Origin: CBDBBY01 sp965205055
Lineage (GTDB): Bacteria; Pseudomonadota; Alphaproteobacteria; Rhodobacterales; Rhodobacteraceae
Direction: 5' to 3'
Assembly (NCBI GenBank): GCA_965205055.1
Contig: OZ242030.1
Span: 744,001 to 808,000, forward strand
Length of the DNA stretch: 64,000 bases
How positions within the stretch are numbered: position 1 is the stretch's first letter; the number at the start of each line of letters is the position of its first letter. The notes beneath the pieces were generated by a model that was not told the origin of the DNA, did not search any database, and saw only the letters and a program-made list of their open reading frames with translations. Positions 8,173-17,727 of this stretch are shown piece after piece. A program made the position numbers and the translations under genes.

Positions 8173-10272
8173 TTGCGTATCGCAAATGCATGCGCCTGCC
8201 TGACCTGGGCTATGTTTGCGGCCATTTCCGGCGCTGCTGACGAGGTCGCCACGGTCGTTGCCGACGAGATCGTGTATTCCGCTGCCGAGAAGAAATTTGT
8301 CGCGCGCGGGAACGTCGTGGCGACGTGGCAGAACGAGCAATTCAAAGCCAACGAAATCAGCTACGACGGGGAATTGCTCAAGGCTCAGGGCCCTTTGGAA
8401 TTCAGCGACGAGCAAGGCAGTTCGATCATCGCCGAATACGGCGAGATTTCCGCGGATTTCCGCGATGCGCTATTGGAAGGGGTCGAGCTTCTGCTTGAGG
8501 GTCGAATTCAGATAGATGCCGAGCAACTCGTGCGGAACGACGGCAGATACCTTCGCCTCGACGGCGCGATGGCGACTGCATGCAGAATTTGTCGCGAAGG
8601 AAGTCGGCCGCTCTGGCACTTTCGTGCAAGATCCATCGTGCACGACGCCGAGAATGATCGAATCTATCTCAGGAATTCGCGATTCTACATCGGAAATACG
8701 CCGGTTTTCTATTTTCCATGGATGCGCATTCCAGCCCCTTCGGTCGAGCGCGCATCAGGATTCCTTTTTCCGACGATGGAATTCTCGAACGAAATCGGCG
8801 TCGGCCTTGCGGTCCCGTATTACCTCACGCTTGGCGACTACGCGGACGTGACTTTCACGCCTGAATTGACAGCTCGAAGCTATCAAGCCCTTGCGGTCGA
8901 GTATCGTCGGCGATTCAGGACCGGCCAAACGGAGCTTGACGCCTCGGTAGCATTCAACGATCCCGATTTGCCGTTCAGGCGCTGGCATATCAACTCGACC
9001 AGCGAATTCAGTTTCGACAATGAATTCAAAATCAAAGCGACGGGCGAAAGGGTGTCGGATCCGGATTACCTCGAGGATTACGACATTTCGTCCAAGTCCA
9101 AAATCGAGAACGAAATCCGAGTCGGACGGCGCCAGCCTCGCAGTTTTTTCGAAGCGACCGCTACGGAATTCGAATTTCTGGATGAATTGCCGCCATCAAG
9201 CGGTTCGCCGCTTTTGGTACAAGATCTTCGCTGGAAAAAGGATATCGGGACGGTCGCGTACGGCTGGCGGACGGCGCTGGAAGCGGGCGTCGCGAGCTAC
9301 CGGAATTTCCAAGTCAAGGGCAGCGACGACAATGAAGTCGTGAGAACGTTCGCAAGATTGAAGACGAGCCGCGATTGGGCATTTTCAAGCGGCGTTCGCG
9401 CTTCAGTTTCAGGAGAAGTGCTCGCCAAAGCTTATTCATTCGCGGCGCCGTCCGATGCCGACATTGCCTATGCAAATCCGAGTCTTTACGGGGAACTTCG
9501 TTGGCCGTGGATTCGCAAGAGCGACCGAAAGCAGGAGGTATTGGAACCGGTCATTGCGGTCGCCTGGTCTCCCCGAAAGCAGGTTCGCAATTCAAATCTG
9601 GACAGCGCTCTTGTTGAATTTGACGACACGAGCTTTCATGTCTCCAGCCGCTTTCCGGGGATTGATGCCGTCGAGCAAGGACTTCGCGTGAATTACGGGC
9701 TGCGCTACGCGTCGCGGAGCCCCGGGAAGCTGAATTCAGACGTCTTCGTCGGAAGGGTTTATCAAAGAGAGCCGGCCGCCCAGTTCCGGGCGGGCTCCGG
9801 GCTCGACAGCAAGCAGTCGCATTGGGCAGCGGCTTTTGACTTTGAAGTCTCCGAAAAGCTCAGTTTTCGGCAGAAAATCCTTGCGGACAATGACTTGAGT
9901 CCCGTAAGGATCGATGCAATCCTTGGATTGGCTTTGAACGATTACGGGGTTTCGGTCCGAAGAAGCTGGGAGAGATCGGGATTTGCGGAAAATGTCGGGG
10001 AAGCGACGAATCACTGGCTTGTGGAAACGGAATACCCGATCGCCGGCAATTGGTCAGGTTCGGTCGGCGTCAAATACGACGTGAACAAGTATTCCGACAG
10101 GCGGCTGGACTTCAATTTCAATTATGCCCATCAGTGTCTCGATGTCAGACTCTTCCTGTCGCATCAGCTGCCTTCGGCGGGATTGGACCGGACAAAGACA
10201 GGCGTTGGGTTGAGTGTAGAACTTGCAGGATTCGGCGAAGGGGCGGCGGGTTCCTCCGAGTCTTGCGGATAG
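8173..10272 (+). CDS. lptD: LPS assembly protein LptD
   Basis: A 699-residue outer-membrane beta-barrel that inserts LPS into the outer leaflet. A signal peptide (about residues 1-21, ending near GAADE) is followed by an OstA-like N-terminal domain, with repeats such as ADEIVYSA and GNVVATW, and then the barrel with the conserved PVFYFPWMRIP segment. The start is a TTG directly after the lptG stop. CRIC in the N-terminal half is a Cys pair that could form a disulfide. The gene lies between lptG and surA, as in many Alphaproteobacteria. Confidence 0.93.
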   Translation: MRIANACACLTWAMFAAISGAADEVATVVADEIVYSAAEKKFVARGNVVATWQNEQFKANEISYDGELLKAQGPLEFSDEQGSSIIAEYGEISADFRDALLEGVELLLEGRIQIDAEQLVRNDGRYLRLDGAMATACRICREGSRPLWHFRARSIVHDAENDRIYLRNSRFYIGNTPVFYFPWMRIPAPSVERASGFLFPTMEFSNEIGVGLAVPYYLTLGDYADVTFTPELTARSYQALAVEYRRRFRTGQTELDASVAFNDPDLPFRRWHINSTSEFSFDNEFKIKATGERVSDPDYLEDYDISSKSKIENEIRVGRRQPRSFFEATATEFEFLDELPPSSGSPLLVQDLRWKKDIGTVAYGWRTALEAGVASYRNFQVKGSDDNEVVRTFARLKTSRDWAFSSGVRASVSGEVLAKAYSFAAPSDADIAYANPSLYGELRWPWIRKSDRKQEVLEPVIAVAWSPRKQVRNSNLDSALVEFDDTSFHVSSRFPGIDAVEQGLRVNYGLRYASRSPGKLNSDVFVGRVYQREPAAQFRAGSGLDSKQSHWAAAFDFEVSEKLSFRQKILADNDLSPVRIDAILGLALNDYGVSVRRSWERSGFAENVGEATNHWLVETEYPIAGNWSGSVGVKYDVNKYSDRRLDFNFNYAHQCLDVRLFLSHQLPSAGLDRTKTGVGLSVELAGFGEGAAGSSESCG

Positions 10273-10287
10273 TGCAGGAGCAAATCG

Positions 10288-11502
10288 ATGCCAATTGGCC
10301 GACTCATTCTCTTTCTCTCGGTTGTCGCCTTCGCTGCGGCGTCTTCCAATGCGCAAACGAATCAATTCGAAACGGCCATCAAGGTTAACGGCGAAGGGAT
10401 AAGCAACTATGAGATCGACCAGCGAATCCGGCTGCTTCGATCCTTCGGCTTGGAGGGCGAACTTCGAGGTCAAGCGGAAGAAGTGCTGATTGAAGAAAGG
10501 CTGTATGTGCAGGCCGCCGAAAGGAACGGGATTGCGCTTGCCGACGGAGAACTTGAGAGCGGAATGGAGGAATTCGCTCTGCGGACCAATCTGACTTCGC
10601 AGCAATTTCTGGCCGAAATAGCCAGATACGGCGTCACGCGAAATACCTATGAAGAATTCGTTCGCGCCGGCTTGTTGTGGCGCACTCTCGTGAGCGCGCG
10701 CTTTGATCCGCTTGTCGCCGATTTGGCTTTCGAAAACGTGGACCGAATTCTGGAGCAGCAGGTCAAGCGCAAATCCTTGGAAGTGTTGCTTTCGGAAATC
10801 GTCATTCCGTTTGCTCCGGAACAGCGAGAAAATGCCATGGCGTACGCCGACCGAATCAAGACCCAGGTTGAAACCAAGGAGGAATTTGAAGCCATAGCCA
10901 TGCAGGTTTCGGCCTCTCCGACGAGACAAGACGGCGGCGACCTTGACTGGCTTCCATTCGCCAACCTTCCGAACCACGTTCAAAGAGCCATCGGGAATGC
11001 ATCGAACGGCTCTGTAGTGGAGCCGGTTGAAATTCAAGGAGTCATCTACGTATTTTTCAAGCGCGCCACGCGGGAGACGGAAGTTGGACCGCAAGCGTTC
11101 GAGACGGAATTCGCAACGCTTGCGATTTCGGAATCCGCCGGCGCATCCGCGGAGGACATTGCGGGCGAAATCATATCGCGCATATCGACTTGCATGGAGC
11201 TTGAAGCGGAATCGGGGAATTGGGAGAATGACAGCTTCAAGCGCCATGCGGTGCCTGCGGGGTCGGATTCAGAGGGTTATGGATCGATACTCTCGTCGCT
11301 TGATGGCGGCGAAGCCGCGTTTGCCGCCGCATCGAACTCTGGACGAGGCGTCGCGGAAATCGTGATGTTGTGCGACAGGAAAATCGTAAGGAATGAAGAA
11401 CAGCGTGAATCGGTGATCTTCGGACTTCAGAGCAGCAAAATCGAAGATTACGCTCGGAACTACATTAGCGAATTGACCGCCGCCGCGCATATCCAGCGCT
11501 GA
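10288..11502 (+). CDS. surA: Periplasmic chaperone / peptidyl-prolyl isomerase SurA
   Basis: A 404-residue secreted chaperone for outer-membrane proteins such as LptD. A signal peptide is seen at residues 1-22 (ending SSNAQ). The SurA N-terminal domain follows (FETAIKVNGEGISNYEIDQR), then a parvulin-type region around residues 155-260, with ASPTRQDGGDLDWLP as its recognisable core. The C-terminal part is less conserved. It starts 15 bases after lptD, and its stop overlaps the pdxA start (TGATG). Confidence 0.9.
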   Translation: MPIGRLILFLSVVAFAAASSNAQTNQFETAIKVNGEGISNYEIDQRIRLLRSFGLEGELRGQAEEVLIEERLYVQAAERNGIALADGELESGMEEFALRTNLTSQQFLAEIARYGVTRNTYEEFVRAGLLWRTLVSARFDPLVADLAFENVDRILEQQVKRKSLEVLLSEIVIPFAPEQRENAMAYADRIKTQVETKEEFEAIAMQVSASPTRQDGGDLDWLPFANLPNHVQRAIGNASNGSVVEPVEIQGVIYVFFKRATRETEVGPQAFETEFATLAISESAGASAEDIAGEIISRISTCMELEAESGNWENDSFKRHAVPAGSDSEGYGSILSSLDGGEAAFAAASNSGRGVAEIVMLCDRKIVRNEEQRESVIFGLQSSKIEDYARNYISELTAAAHIQR

Positions 11503-12488
11503 TGCCTCCTGTCGTTGCTCTGACTTCCGGGGAGCCGGCAGGAGTCGGGCCTGAGTTGGCGCAGGCGGCATGGTCGCGCGTGAAGGACGTCCAGCCGTTT
11601 TTTGTCATCGCCGATGTGCGCTGCTTCAAGCGGTCGGATGAATCTCCGAAAATAGTCGAAATCAGCGATCCGGCAGACGCTGTCGCAGCCGTTAGGATCG
11701 GGTTGCCGGTCATGCCTTGCGAATTCCCCTCGCCTGCCAATCCCGGGCAAGCCTCATTGGACAATGCTCAAGCGACCATCGATACGATCAGATTGGCTGC
11801 GCAAATGGCGATTCGCGGAGAAGTCGGCGCGATTTGCACGAACCCCATCAACAAGCGAATTTTAATTGACGGCGCCGGCTTCAAATATCCGGGGCATACT
11901 GAATTCCTGGCGGACATCTGCGGTGCGCGACAGCCTGTGATGATGCTTGCATGCGCCGACCTCAAGGTTGTTCCGGTCACGACCCACCTGCCCCTTTCCG
12001 CCGTGCCCTCGGCCCTGGATCAGGAATGTCTCGAATTTTGCATCACCGCCAGCGCCGAAAGTATGCGAAGGGACTTCGGGATATCGAAGCCGAGGGTGGC
12101 GGTCGCCGGTCTGAATCCGCATGCCGGCGAGAGCGGAGCATTCGGCGACGAAGAGAAGACAATAATTGAGCCGGTTTTGGAAAAGCTGCGGGCCGAAGGA
12201 GTTCGGGTTTCCGGTCCTTTGCCCGCCGATACCATGTTTTGCGAAGACGCCCGGTCGAACTACGACGTCGCTGTTTGCATGTATCATGATCAGGCGCTGA
12301 TTCCCGTGAAAACGCTGGATTTCCACGGTTCGGTCAACATAACGCTCGGACTTCCGATCATTCGCGTTTCGCCGGCGCACGGGACCGCGTTGAACATTGC
12401 AGGCCGCGGCATTGCAAATCCGCAGAGCTTGATCAACGCCCTCCTGACGGCAGGTCGAATGGCAAAGGCGCGGGGCCGCGTGAATTGA
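11502..12488 (+). CDS. pdxA: 4-hydroxythreonine-4-phosphate dehydrogenase
   Basis: A 328-residue enzyme of the DXP-dependent pyridoxal phosphate pathway; it oxidises 4-phosphohydroxythreonine. Family landmarks are the N-terminal TSGEPAGVGPEL, the metal-binding YPGHTEFLAD, the GLNPHAGESG signature and CMYHDQALIPVK near the C-terminus. It overlaps surA by one base and rsmA by four. The surA-pdxA-rsmA order is widely conserved in Proteobacteria. Confidence 0.95.
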   Translation: MPPVVALTSGEPAGVGPELAQAAWSRVKDVQPFFVIADVRCFKRSDESPKIVEISDPADAVAAVRIGLPVMPCEFPSPANPGQASLDNAQATIDTIRLAAQMAIRGEVGAICTNPINKRILIDGAGFKYPGHTEFLADICGARQPVMMLACADLKVVPVTTHLPLSAVPSALDQECLEFCITASAESMRRDFGISKPRVAVAGLNPHAGESGAFGDEEKTIIEPVLEKLRAEGVRVSGPLPADTMFCEDARSNYDVAVCMYHDQALIPVKTLDFHGSVNITLGLPIIRVSPAHGTALNIAGRGIANPQSLINALLTAGRMAKARGRVN

Positions 12489-13339
12489 GCGGGATGGATG
12501 ATCTCGCGCCGCTTCGTTCGGTCATCGCGAAGTACAAGCTTAGCGCGCGGAAGTCTTTCGGCCAGAATTTCATTTTGGATCTGAATCTGGCGGCCAAGAT
12601 CGTCCGCGCCGCAGGGCCGGTCGAAGGGATGGACGTTCTGGAAGTCGGCCCGGGCCCCGGCGGTCTGACGCGCTGTCTTATCGCTGCAAGCCCGCGCAAG
12701 GTTCTCGCAGTTGAGAAGGATCGCCGATTCTTTCATCCTCTGACGGAACTGGCCGAGGCTGCGCAAGGCAAGCTGGAGGTGGAAATCTCCGACGCGTTGT
12801 CATTTGACCCTGCCGGAAAGATCGCGCCTCCAGCGATGGTCATTTCGAATCTTCCCTTCAACCAAGGCACGGCGATGCTGGCACGTTGGATCGCGCCGCC
12901 GGTATGGCCGCCCTTTTGGGATAGAATGGCTTTGACGTTCCAAAAGGAAGTGGCGAAGCGCCTTGTGGCCGCTCCCTGCACGAAATCCTACGGACGCCTC
13001 TCAGTGCTGGCTCAATGGCGAGCCGAAGTTCGAGTTGCGCTGGAGATTCCAGCCAGTGCGTTCGTGCCTGAGCCTGCAGTCGACGCAACTTTGGTATTGT
13101 TCACCCGGCGTCAGCATCCGCTGGCGCCTGCGGATGAGAAGATGCTTTTCCGAATTGTTGCGCAAGCGTTCTCTCAGCGCCGAAAAATGATCCGATCAAG
13201 TCTCCGGCCGCTTTTTGCCGCGCCGGAAAGAGTCATTGAAACTGCGGGACTTGACCCGAAACTTCGTGCCGATTCAGTGCCGATCAGAGGGTACTGCGCT
13301 CTCGCGCGCGCGGCCGCGGAACTGTCCGGCACCGATTGA
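12485..13339 (+). CDS. rsmA: 16S rRNA (adenine(1518)-N6/adenine(1519)-N6)-dimethyltransferase
   Basis: The KsgA/RsmA enzyme that dimethylates two adenines near the 3' end of 16S rRNA. The SAM-binding motif VLEVGPGPGGLTR and the catalytic motif NLPFNQGT (NLPF/Y type) are clear, and KSFGQNFILD is the usual N-terminal signature. The 284-residue length is normal. The start is a TTG overlapping the pdxA stop; an ATG nine bases later (12494) is the alternative. It ends the lptF-rsmA gene string and converges with the DUF4167 gene. Confidence 0.94.
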   Translation: MSGMDDLAPLRSVIAKYKLSARKSFGQNFILDLNLAAKIVRAAGPVEGMDVLEVGPGPGGLTRCLIAASPRKVLAVEKDRRFFHPLTELAEAAQGKLEVEISDALSFDPAGKIAPPAMVISNLPFNQGTAMLARWIAPPVWPPFWDRMALTFQKEVAKRLVAAPCTKSYGRLSVLAQWRAEVRVALEIPASAFVPEPAVDATLVLFTRRQHPLAPADEKMLFRIVAQAFSQRRKMIRSSLRPLFAAPERVIETAGLDPKLRADSVPIRGYCALARAAAELSGTD

Positions 13340-13347
13340 ATTCAGCC

Positions 13348-13845
13348 TCACCCGCTCGCATTCGCTTCAATGTCAGGTCGTTTTTTTCTTTGAGCGATAA
13401 CGTCCGGGGCTTGGGTTCCGATGATGTTCAGAGGCTCGCTCTCCGGCGTGTCGACCAAGTCGCCGTCCAGTGGATTGCCGACCCTCATAGGGCCGCCGGC
13501 GGTCGCTTCGCCGTTTCCAGGATGCGGATGCGCTTGCCGTTCATGATCGAAGCGCCGCTGAGGGTTTTGATTCTCTTGCTGCTCACGTCGTGCTTCGATC
13601 TCTCGCTGCGCTTCGTTCAGCAGCCTTGCGTAGTGTTCGGAATGCTGCGCGAAGTTTTCCGATGCGACTCGGTCGCCTCCCAACAGCGCGTCCCGGGACA
13701 GTGCCAAGTATTTTTCTATGATCTGCTGAGGGTTGCCTCTTACTTTGCCCTCGGGTCCAGTGCTTTCGAAGACCCGATTGATGACGTTCCCTGGGGATCG
13801 CCTGCCCGGCTTGTTCCGCGTGCGCGGCTTGTTTGGTGATCTCAT
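13348..13845 (-). CDS. DUF4167 domain-containing protein
   Basis: A 165-residue basic, polar protein. The N-terminal region contains the alphaproteobacterial DUF4167 core: RVFESTGPEGKVRG, QQIIEKYLALSRDA and ENFAQHSEHYARLL. The C-terminal half is low-complexity and charged. The ATG at 13845 starts the conserved part (MRSPNKPRTRNK); an upstream in-frame start at 13929 adds 28 unconserved residues. Its function is unknown, though the basic N-terminus suggests nucleic-acid or ribosome association. It lies downstream of prmC on the same strand, as in many relatives. Confidence 0.85.
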   Translation of the reverse strand: MRSPNKPRTRNKPGRRSPGNVINRVFESTGPEGKVRGNPQQIIEKYLALSRDALLGGDRVASENFAQHSEHYARLLNEAQREIEARREQQENQNPQRRFDHERQAHPHPGNGEATAGGPMRVGNPLDGDLVDTPESEPLNIIGTQAPDVIAQRKKRPDIEANASG

Positions 13846-14082
13846 TATGTGTCGATGCTTGTTTGTTGCGGCAAAAAGTTTGACTTGGCCGACGTTCCGT
13901 CGGCGATGGACTCGGCCGAACTTCGACAAGTAAATTTTCGCCCGATCAGTTGCGCGTCATGCCAACGCGCGGTCCTTGGCGCGGCTGAAGCCGTCAGAAA
14001 GACTGTGTCGTTCCGAAACAACGCCGCGAGCAACGCTACAACTCCCCCCGCAGGATTAGCAACCAGCAATTCTTCAAAAAAA

Positions 14083-14931
14083 TTATAGATTTTGTGGTGA
14101 CTGTCGCAAAATGACAACACGATCTTGTCCGTCCAGATCTTTGGCGACCCGTTCGGCATGCAAGCCGCATACTTCAAATATCCGTATTGCCCGCGTCAAA
14201 AGCTGGGGGGAAATCTCAACCAGCAGCCTTCCGCCATCCAGCATATGGCGGCGCGCGTTTTTCGCGATGCATCGGTATGCGCGGGTGCCGTCTCCGCCGA
14301 GCGTCAACGCGTTCTTCGGCTCCCAGTTTCGAATTTCCGCCGAAAGGCGTTCGTATTCGGTTTCGGAAACGTATGGAGGATTGGAAACGATCAGATCGAA
14401 CTGTCCGGTCACCTTGGTGAACCAGTCGGAAACGGCGAAATCGGCGCGGTCTTCGACCCCGAGGCGGCCCGCATTGGCGCGAGCCAGACCGATGGCGCTT
14501 TCGTTGCAATCCATTCCGATTCCTGTCGAGCCGGGACATTCGAGCAAAATCGACAGCAACACGCAGCCGCTTCCCGTCCCGAGGTCCAGTATTCTTTTCG
14601 GCTCCAGGGCTGCGGCTTCCTCAACAAGGATCTCGGTTTCAGGTCTTGGGTCCAGAGTATTGGATTCAATGAGAAAACTGCTTTTGTAGAATTCACGCCT
14701 TCCGATAATGTGGGACACGGGGCGGCGCTTCATCCTATCCAGAATCGCGCGTTCGAATTTCCTTCTTGCCTCATCGCCTGCGACGCAGCAATCCCTCGGC
14801 ACCCCGCAAGTGCATTCGCCCTCGGTTGAATAGGAAAGAAGCCGCCAAGCATCGCCGACGGCATCTTCCACGTCTGCGGATTTCAACCGCTCGACCGCAT
14901 CGGCAATCAATTCGGCTGCTGTCGCCGTCAT
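14083..14931 (-). CDS. prmC: Peptide chain release factor N5-glutamine methyltransferase
   Basis: This enzyme methylates the Gln of the GGQ motif in release factors. The SAM site DLGTGSG is at residues 116-122 and the catalytic NPPY at 184-187; 282 residues is normal. It overlaps prfA, the gene for its substrate, by four bases (ATGA), so enzyme and substrate are co-translated. A cluster of Cys (residues 40-49, CTCGVPRDCC) in the N-terminal helical domain is unusual. Confidence 0.94.
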   Translation of the reverse strand: MTATAAELIADAVERLKSADVEDAVGDAWRLLSYSTEGECTCGVPRDCCVAGDEARRKFERAILDRMKRRPVSHIIGRREFYKSSFLIESNTLDPRPETEILVEEAAALEPKRILDLGTGSGCVLLSILLECPGSTGIGMDCNESAIGLARANAGRLGVEDRADFAVSDWFTKVTGQFDLIVSNPPYVSETEYERLSAEIRNWEPKNALTLGGDGTRAYRCIAKNARRHMLDGGRLLVEISPQLLTRAIRIFEVCGLHAERVAKDLDGQDRVVILRQSPQNL

Positions 14932-15986
14932 TCCGAGATGCTGGCCAGCTTCTCGGCGTTTTCGTGAGTCGTCAGAGCGTCCACCAGCTCATCCAGCTGC
15001 CCCTCGAACACCAAGTCGAGCTTGTACAAGGTCAAACCAATCCGATGGTCCGTCACCCTTCCTTGGGGATAATTATAGGTGCGGATCCTTTCCGACCTGT
15101 CGCCGGTGCCTACTTGGGAGCGGCGGTTTGCAGCTCTCTCTGAATCCGTGCGGCTGCGCTCAAGATCGTAAAGCCTCGCTCGCAAGACCTGCATTGCGAT
15201 GGTTCGGTTCGCGTGCTGCGATTTTTGCGAGGAAGTCGCCACGATTCCGGTTGGCAGATGCGTGATTCGCACGGCCGAATCGGTTTTGTTCACATGCTGC
15301 CCCCCTGCCCCCGACGCCCTCATGGTGTCGATACGGAGGTCGTTCGGCGACAGTTCGATGTCGACCGAGTCAGGTTCCGGAAGCACCGCTACCGTTGCGG
15401 CAGACGTGTGAATGCGTCCGCTGGATTCCGTTTTCGGCACCCGCTGCACCCTGTGGACTCCAGATTCAAACTTCAGTCTCGAATACGCAGATCTTCCATT
15501 GACGGCTGCCGTCACTTCGCGGAAGCCCCCCAAACCGGTCGGGCTCGAATTGAGAATTTCGAATTTCCAACCGCGAAGGGCCGCATATTTTTCGTACAAC
15601 CCGAAAAGATCTCCTGCGAAGAGAGCCGCTTCCTCGCCGCCGGTGCCCGCTCGGATCTCAATGATCAAGGAACGCCGGTCTTCGTCGTCCTTGGGCAGAA
15701 GCTCAAGATCAAGCGCGGCCCTTTCTTCTTCGAAGCGCCGCCGGAGTACCAGCAATTCCTGCTCCGCAAGAGACTTCAATTCAGCGTCTTCCAGCAGTGA
15801 TTCTGTCTCTTCGATTTCCTCGGCGAGCCGTTCGCAGCGTTCAATCCGATCGACGATCGGTTTGAGTTTGCTGTATTCCTTCGCGAGATCGACGATTCCG
15901 TCTCCGCCCTCATGTCGGGTGAGTTCGTCGCCGAGCGCACTGAATCTCTGCTTTATCTTGTCGAGCGCTTCCGGATTCATTTGCAT
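14928..15986 (-). CDS. prfA: Peptide chain release factor 1
   Basis: A 352-residue class I release factor reading UAA and UAG. The peptidyl-hydrolysis motif GGQ is at residues 228-230, inside SGAGGQHVNKTDS, and the codon-recognition tripeptide position (RVPKTE) is at 183-187. The N-terminal coiled-coil domain and C-terminal helices are complete. It is upstream of and coupled to prmC. Confidence 0.95.
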   Translation of the reverse strand: MQMNPEALDKIKQRFSALGDELTRHEGGDGIVDLAKEYSKLKPIVDRIERCERLAEEIEETESLLEDAELKSLAEQELLVLRRRFEEERAALDLELLPKDDEDRRSLIIEIRAGTGGEEAALFAGDLFGLYEKYAALRGWKFEILNSSPTGLGGFREVTAAVNGRSAYSRLKFESGVHRVQRVPKTESSGRIHTSAATVAVLPEPDSVDIELSPNDLRIDTMRASGAGGQHVNKTDSAVRITHLPTGIVATSSQKSQHANRTIAMQVLRARLYDLERSRTDSERAANRRSQVGTGDRSERIRTYNYPQGRVTDHRIGLTLYKLDLVFEGQLDELVDALTTHENAEKLASISE

Positions 15987-16064
15987 CTCCCGAATCGCGC
16001 ATCCGGCGATTGGGCATTCGAACTGCCCTTGCCAAAATTTTTGTCGTTTGCCAGAATTGAAGTC

Positions 16065-16337
16065 ATGCGATCACTACTTCGAATTTTGCTGGTTTCCGTT
16101 TGCCTGCTGCCGATCGCCGCGGCGGCGCAGCCGCCGCAGAAGACGGTCGATTGCTATTGCACAGACAGCTCCGGCGAACGAGTCGAACTGGGCGTTACGG
16201 TTTGCCTTTTCGTCGATGGCCGCTCGTTTCGCGCGCGATGCGAAATGGCTCTCAACAACCCTTTCTGGAGAGAGACCGGGGAACCTTGCGTAATGTCTTT
16301 GCATGGCCATTCCGGCGGCGAATTCGTATCTTCTTGA
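16065..16337 (+). CDS. Small secreted cysteine-containing protein
   Basis: A 90-residue protein with a clear signal peptide (residues 1-20, LLRILLVSVCLLPIAAAAQ). The mature part has regularly placed Cys: CYC near residue 30, then VCLF, RARCEMALNN and GEPC. The segments DSSGERVELGVTVCLFVDG and WRETGEPC look conserved, and I recall similar unnamed proteins in Rhodobacterales. The Cys probably form disulfides in the periplasm or bind a metal. The ATG at 16065 is chosen because the signal peptide begins there; the frame is open further upstream. No function is known. Confidence 0.75.
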   Translation: MRSLLRILLVSVCLLPIAAAAQPPQKTVDCYCTDSSGERVELGVTVCLFVDGRSFRARCEMALNNPFWRETGEPCVMSLHGHSGGEFVSS

Positions 16338-16375
16338 ATCCATGCGTGAGCAGCGAGGATTTCCAGCCGCCGGAA

Positions 16376-17497
16376 TCAAGCGGGCAGTCGTTCCGCGTTT
16401 TCAAGCTCCTCCGCCCGTCGTTCCACAAGCCCGACGATCTCCCCGACAAGTTCCTCGTTGGAGAGTTTTCGCGAAGCCTTCCCTGCAACATAAACCATGC
16501 CGGCGCCTTTTCCCCCGCCGGTGAATCCGAAATCAGTCATCAATGCTTCACCCGGGCCATTGACGACGCAACCGATTATCGAAAGCGATATCGACGTTTT
16601 GATGTGCGCCAAGCGATCTTCAAGCTCGCTCACAACCCCGATCACGTCGAAGCCTTGTCGGGCGCAGGTCGGGCAGGCAATGATGTTGACGCCTTTTCGT
16701 CTCAACCCGAGCGATTTCAATATTTCAAAACCGACCTTCACCTCCTCGACGGGATCAGCCGAAAGACTGACCCTGATCGTGTCGCCGATGCCTTGCCACA
16801 AAAGGCTTCCCAGCCCGATCGCCGATTTCACGGTTCCTGTCGTCAGTCCGCCGGCTTCGGTGATTCCGAGGTGTATCGGGGCATCAGTCATTTCTGCGAG
16901 ACCTCTATAGGCCGCGGCGGCAAGGAAAACATCGGAGGCCTTGCAGCTGACCTTGAACTGACGGAAATCGCGGTCCTCCAAGATTCGAATATGCCTCAGC
17001 GCCGACTCAAGCACCGCCTCCGGGCAGGGTCCGCCGTATTTGTCGAGCAAATGCTTTTCCAGACTGCCCGCATTGACGCCAATCCTGATTGAGCATCCGT
17101 TGTCGGAAGCCGCGCGAACCACTTCGCTGATCCGCTCGTCCGATCCGATGTTGCCCGGATTGATGCGCAAACAAGCGACGCCCGCTTCCGCTGATTCAAT
17201 GGCTCGCCGATAATGGAAATGTATATCGGCCACGATCGGAACGGGGCTCTCGGCGACGATCTCTCGCAGCGCATTCGAAGACTCGGGATCGGGCACTGAA
17301 ACTCTGACAATGTCTGCGCCCGCCTCGGCGCAGCGCTGGATCTGGGCGACGGTCGAGCTGACGTCGGTCGTCAAGGTGTTCGTCATTGTTTGCACGGAGA
17401 TCGGCGAATCTCCCCCTACCGCGACTTGTCCGACGCGAATCGTTCTGGACTTGCGTCTCTTGATCTCGCGCCAAGGTCTTACACTGTAGGTCGACAT
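16376..17497 (-). CDS. ispG: 4-hydroxy-3-methylbut-2-en-1-yl diphosphate synthase (flavodoxin/ferredoxin)
   Basis: The iron-sulfur enzyme of the MEP isoprenoid pathway. The N-terminal TIM barrel begins RKSRTIRVGQVAVG and the C-terminal cluster domain has ACPTCARQGFDV and VMGC-type CVVNGPGEA, which hold the three Cys for the [4Fe-4S] cluster. The start at 17497 (MSTYSVRPW) gives 373 residues; a start at 17545 in the same frame is possible but adds an atypical extension. The RodZ-like gene lies upstream on the same strand. Confidence 0.94.
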   Translation of the reverse strand: MSTYSVRPWREIKRRKSRTIRVGQVAVGGDSPISVQTMTNTLTTDVSSTVAQIQRCAEAGADIVRVSVPDPESSNALREIVAESPVPIVADIHFHYRRAIESAEAGVACLRINPGNIGSDERISEVVRAASDNGCSIRIGVNAGSLEKHLLDKYGGPCPEAVLESALRHIRILEDRDFRQFKVSCKASDVFLAAAAYRGLAEMTDAPIHLGITEAGGLTTGTVKSAIGLGSLLWQGIGDTIRVSLSADPVEEVKVGFEILKSLGLRRKGVNIIACPTCARQGFDVIGVVSELEDRLAHIKTSISLSIIGCVVNGPGEALMTDFGFTGGGKGAGMVYVAGKASRKLSNEELVGEIVGLVERRAEELENAERLPA

Positions 17498-17727
17498 CTG
17501 CAGATCGCTTTCCGTTGGCCAATTTCCATGAGATTTCTCTCGCATCCTGGCTCTGAATTATTCTCGGCGTTCGATTTCTTCCGAGGAATTCTGCCGAGGC
17601 GGGATGTCGCTTGACCCTTGTGGTATCGGATAAATTTTGAACATGAAACTCGACGCGGCCTCTGCCTGAAGCGGACTTTACACCCAACTCAAGCCGCCGG
17701 GCATAGCTTTGGGACTGTTTCGCTCTT

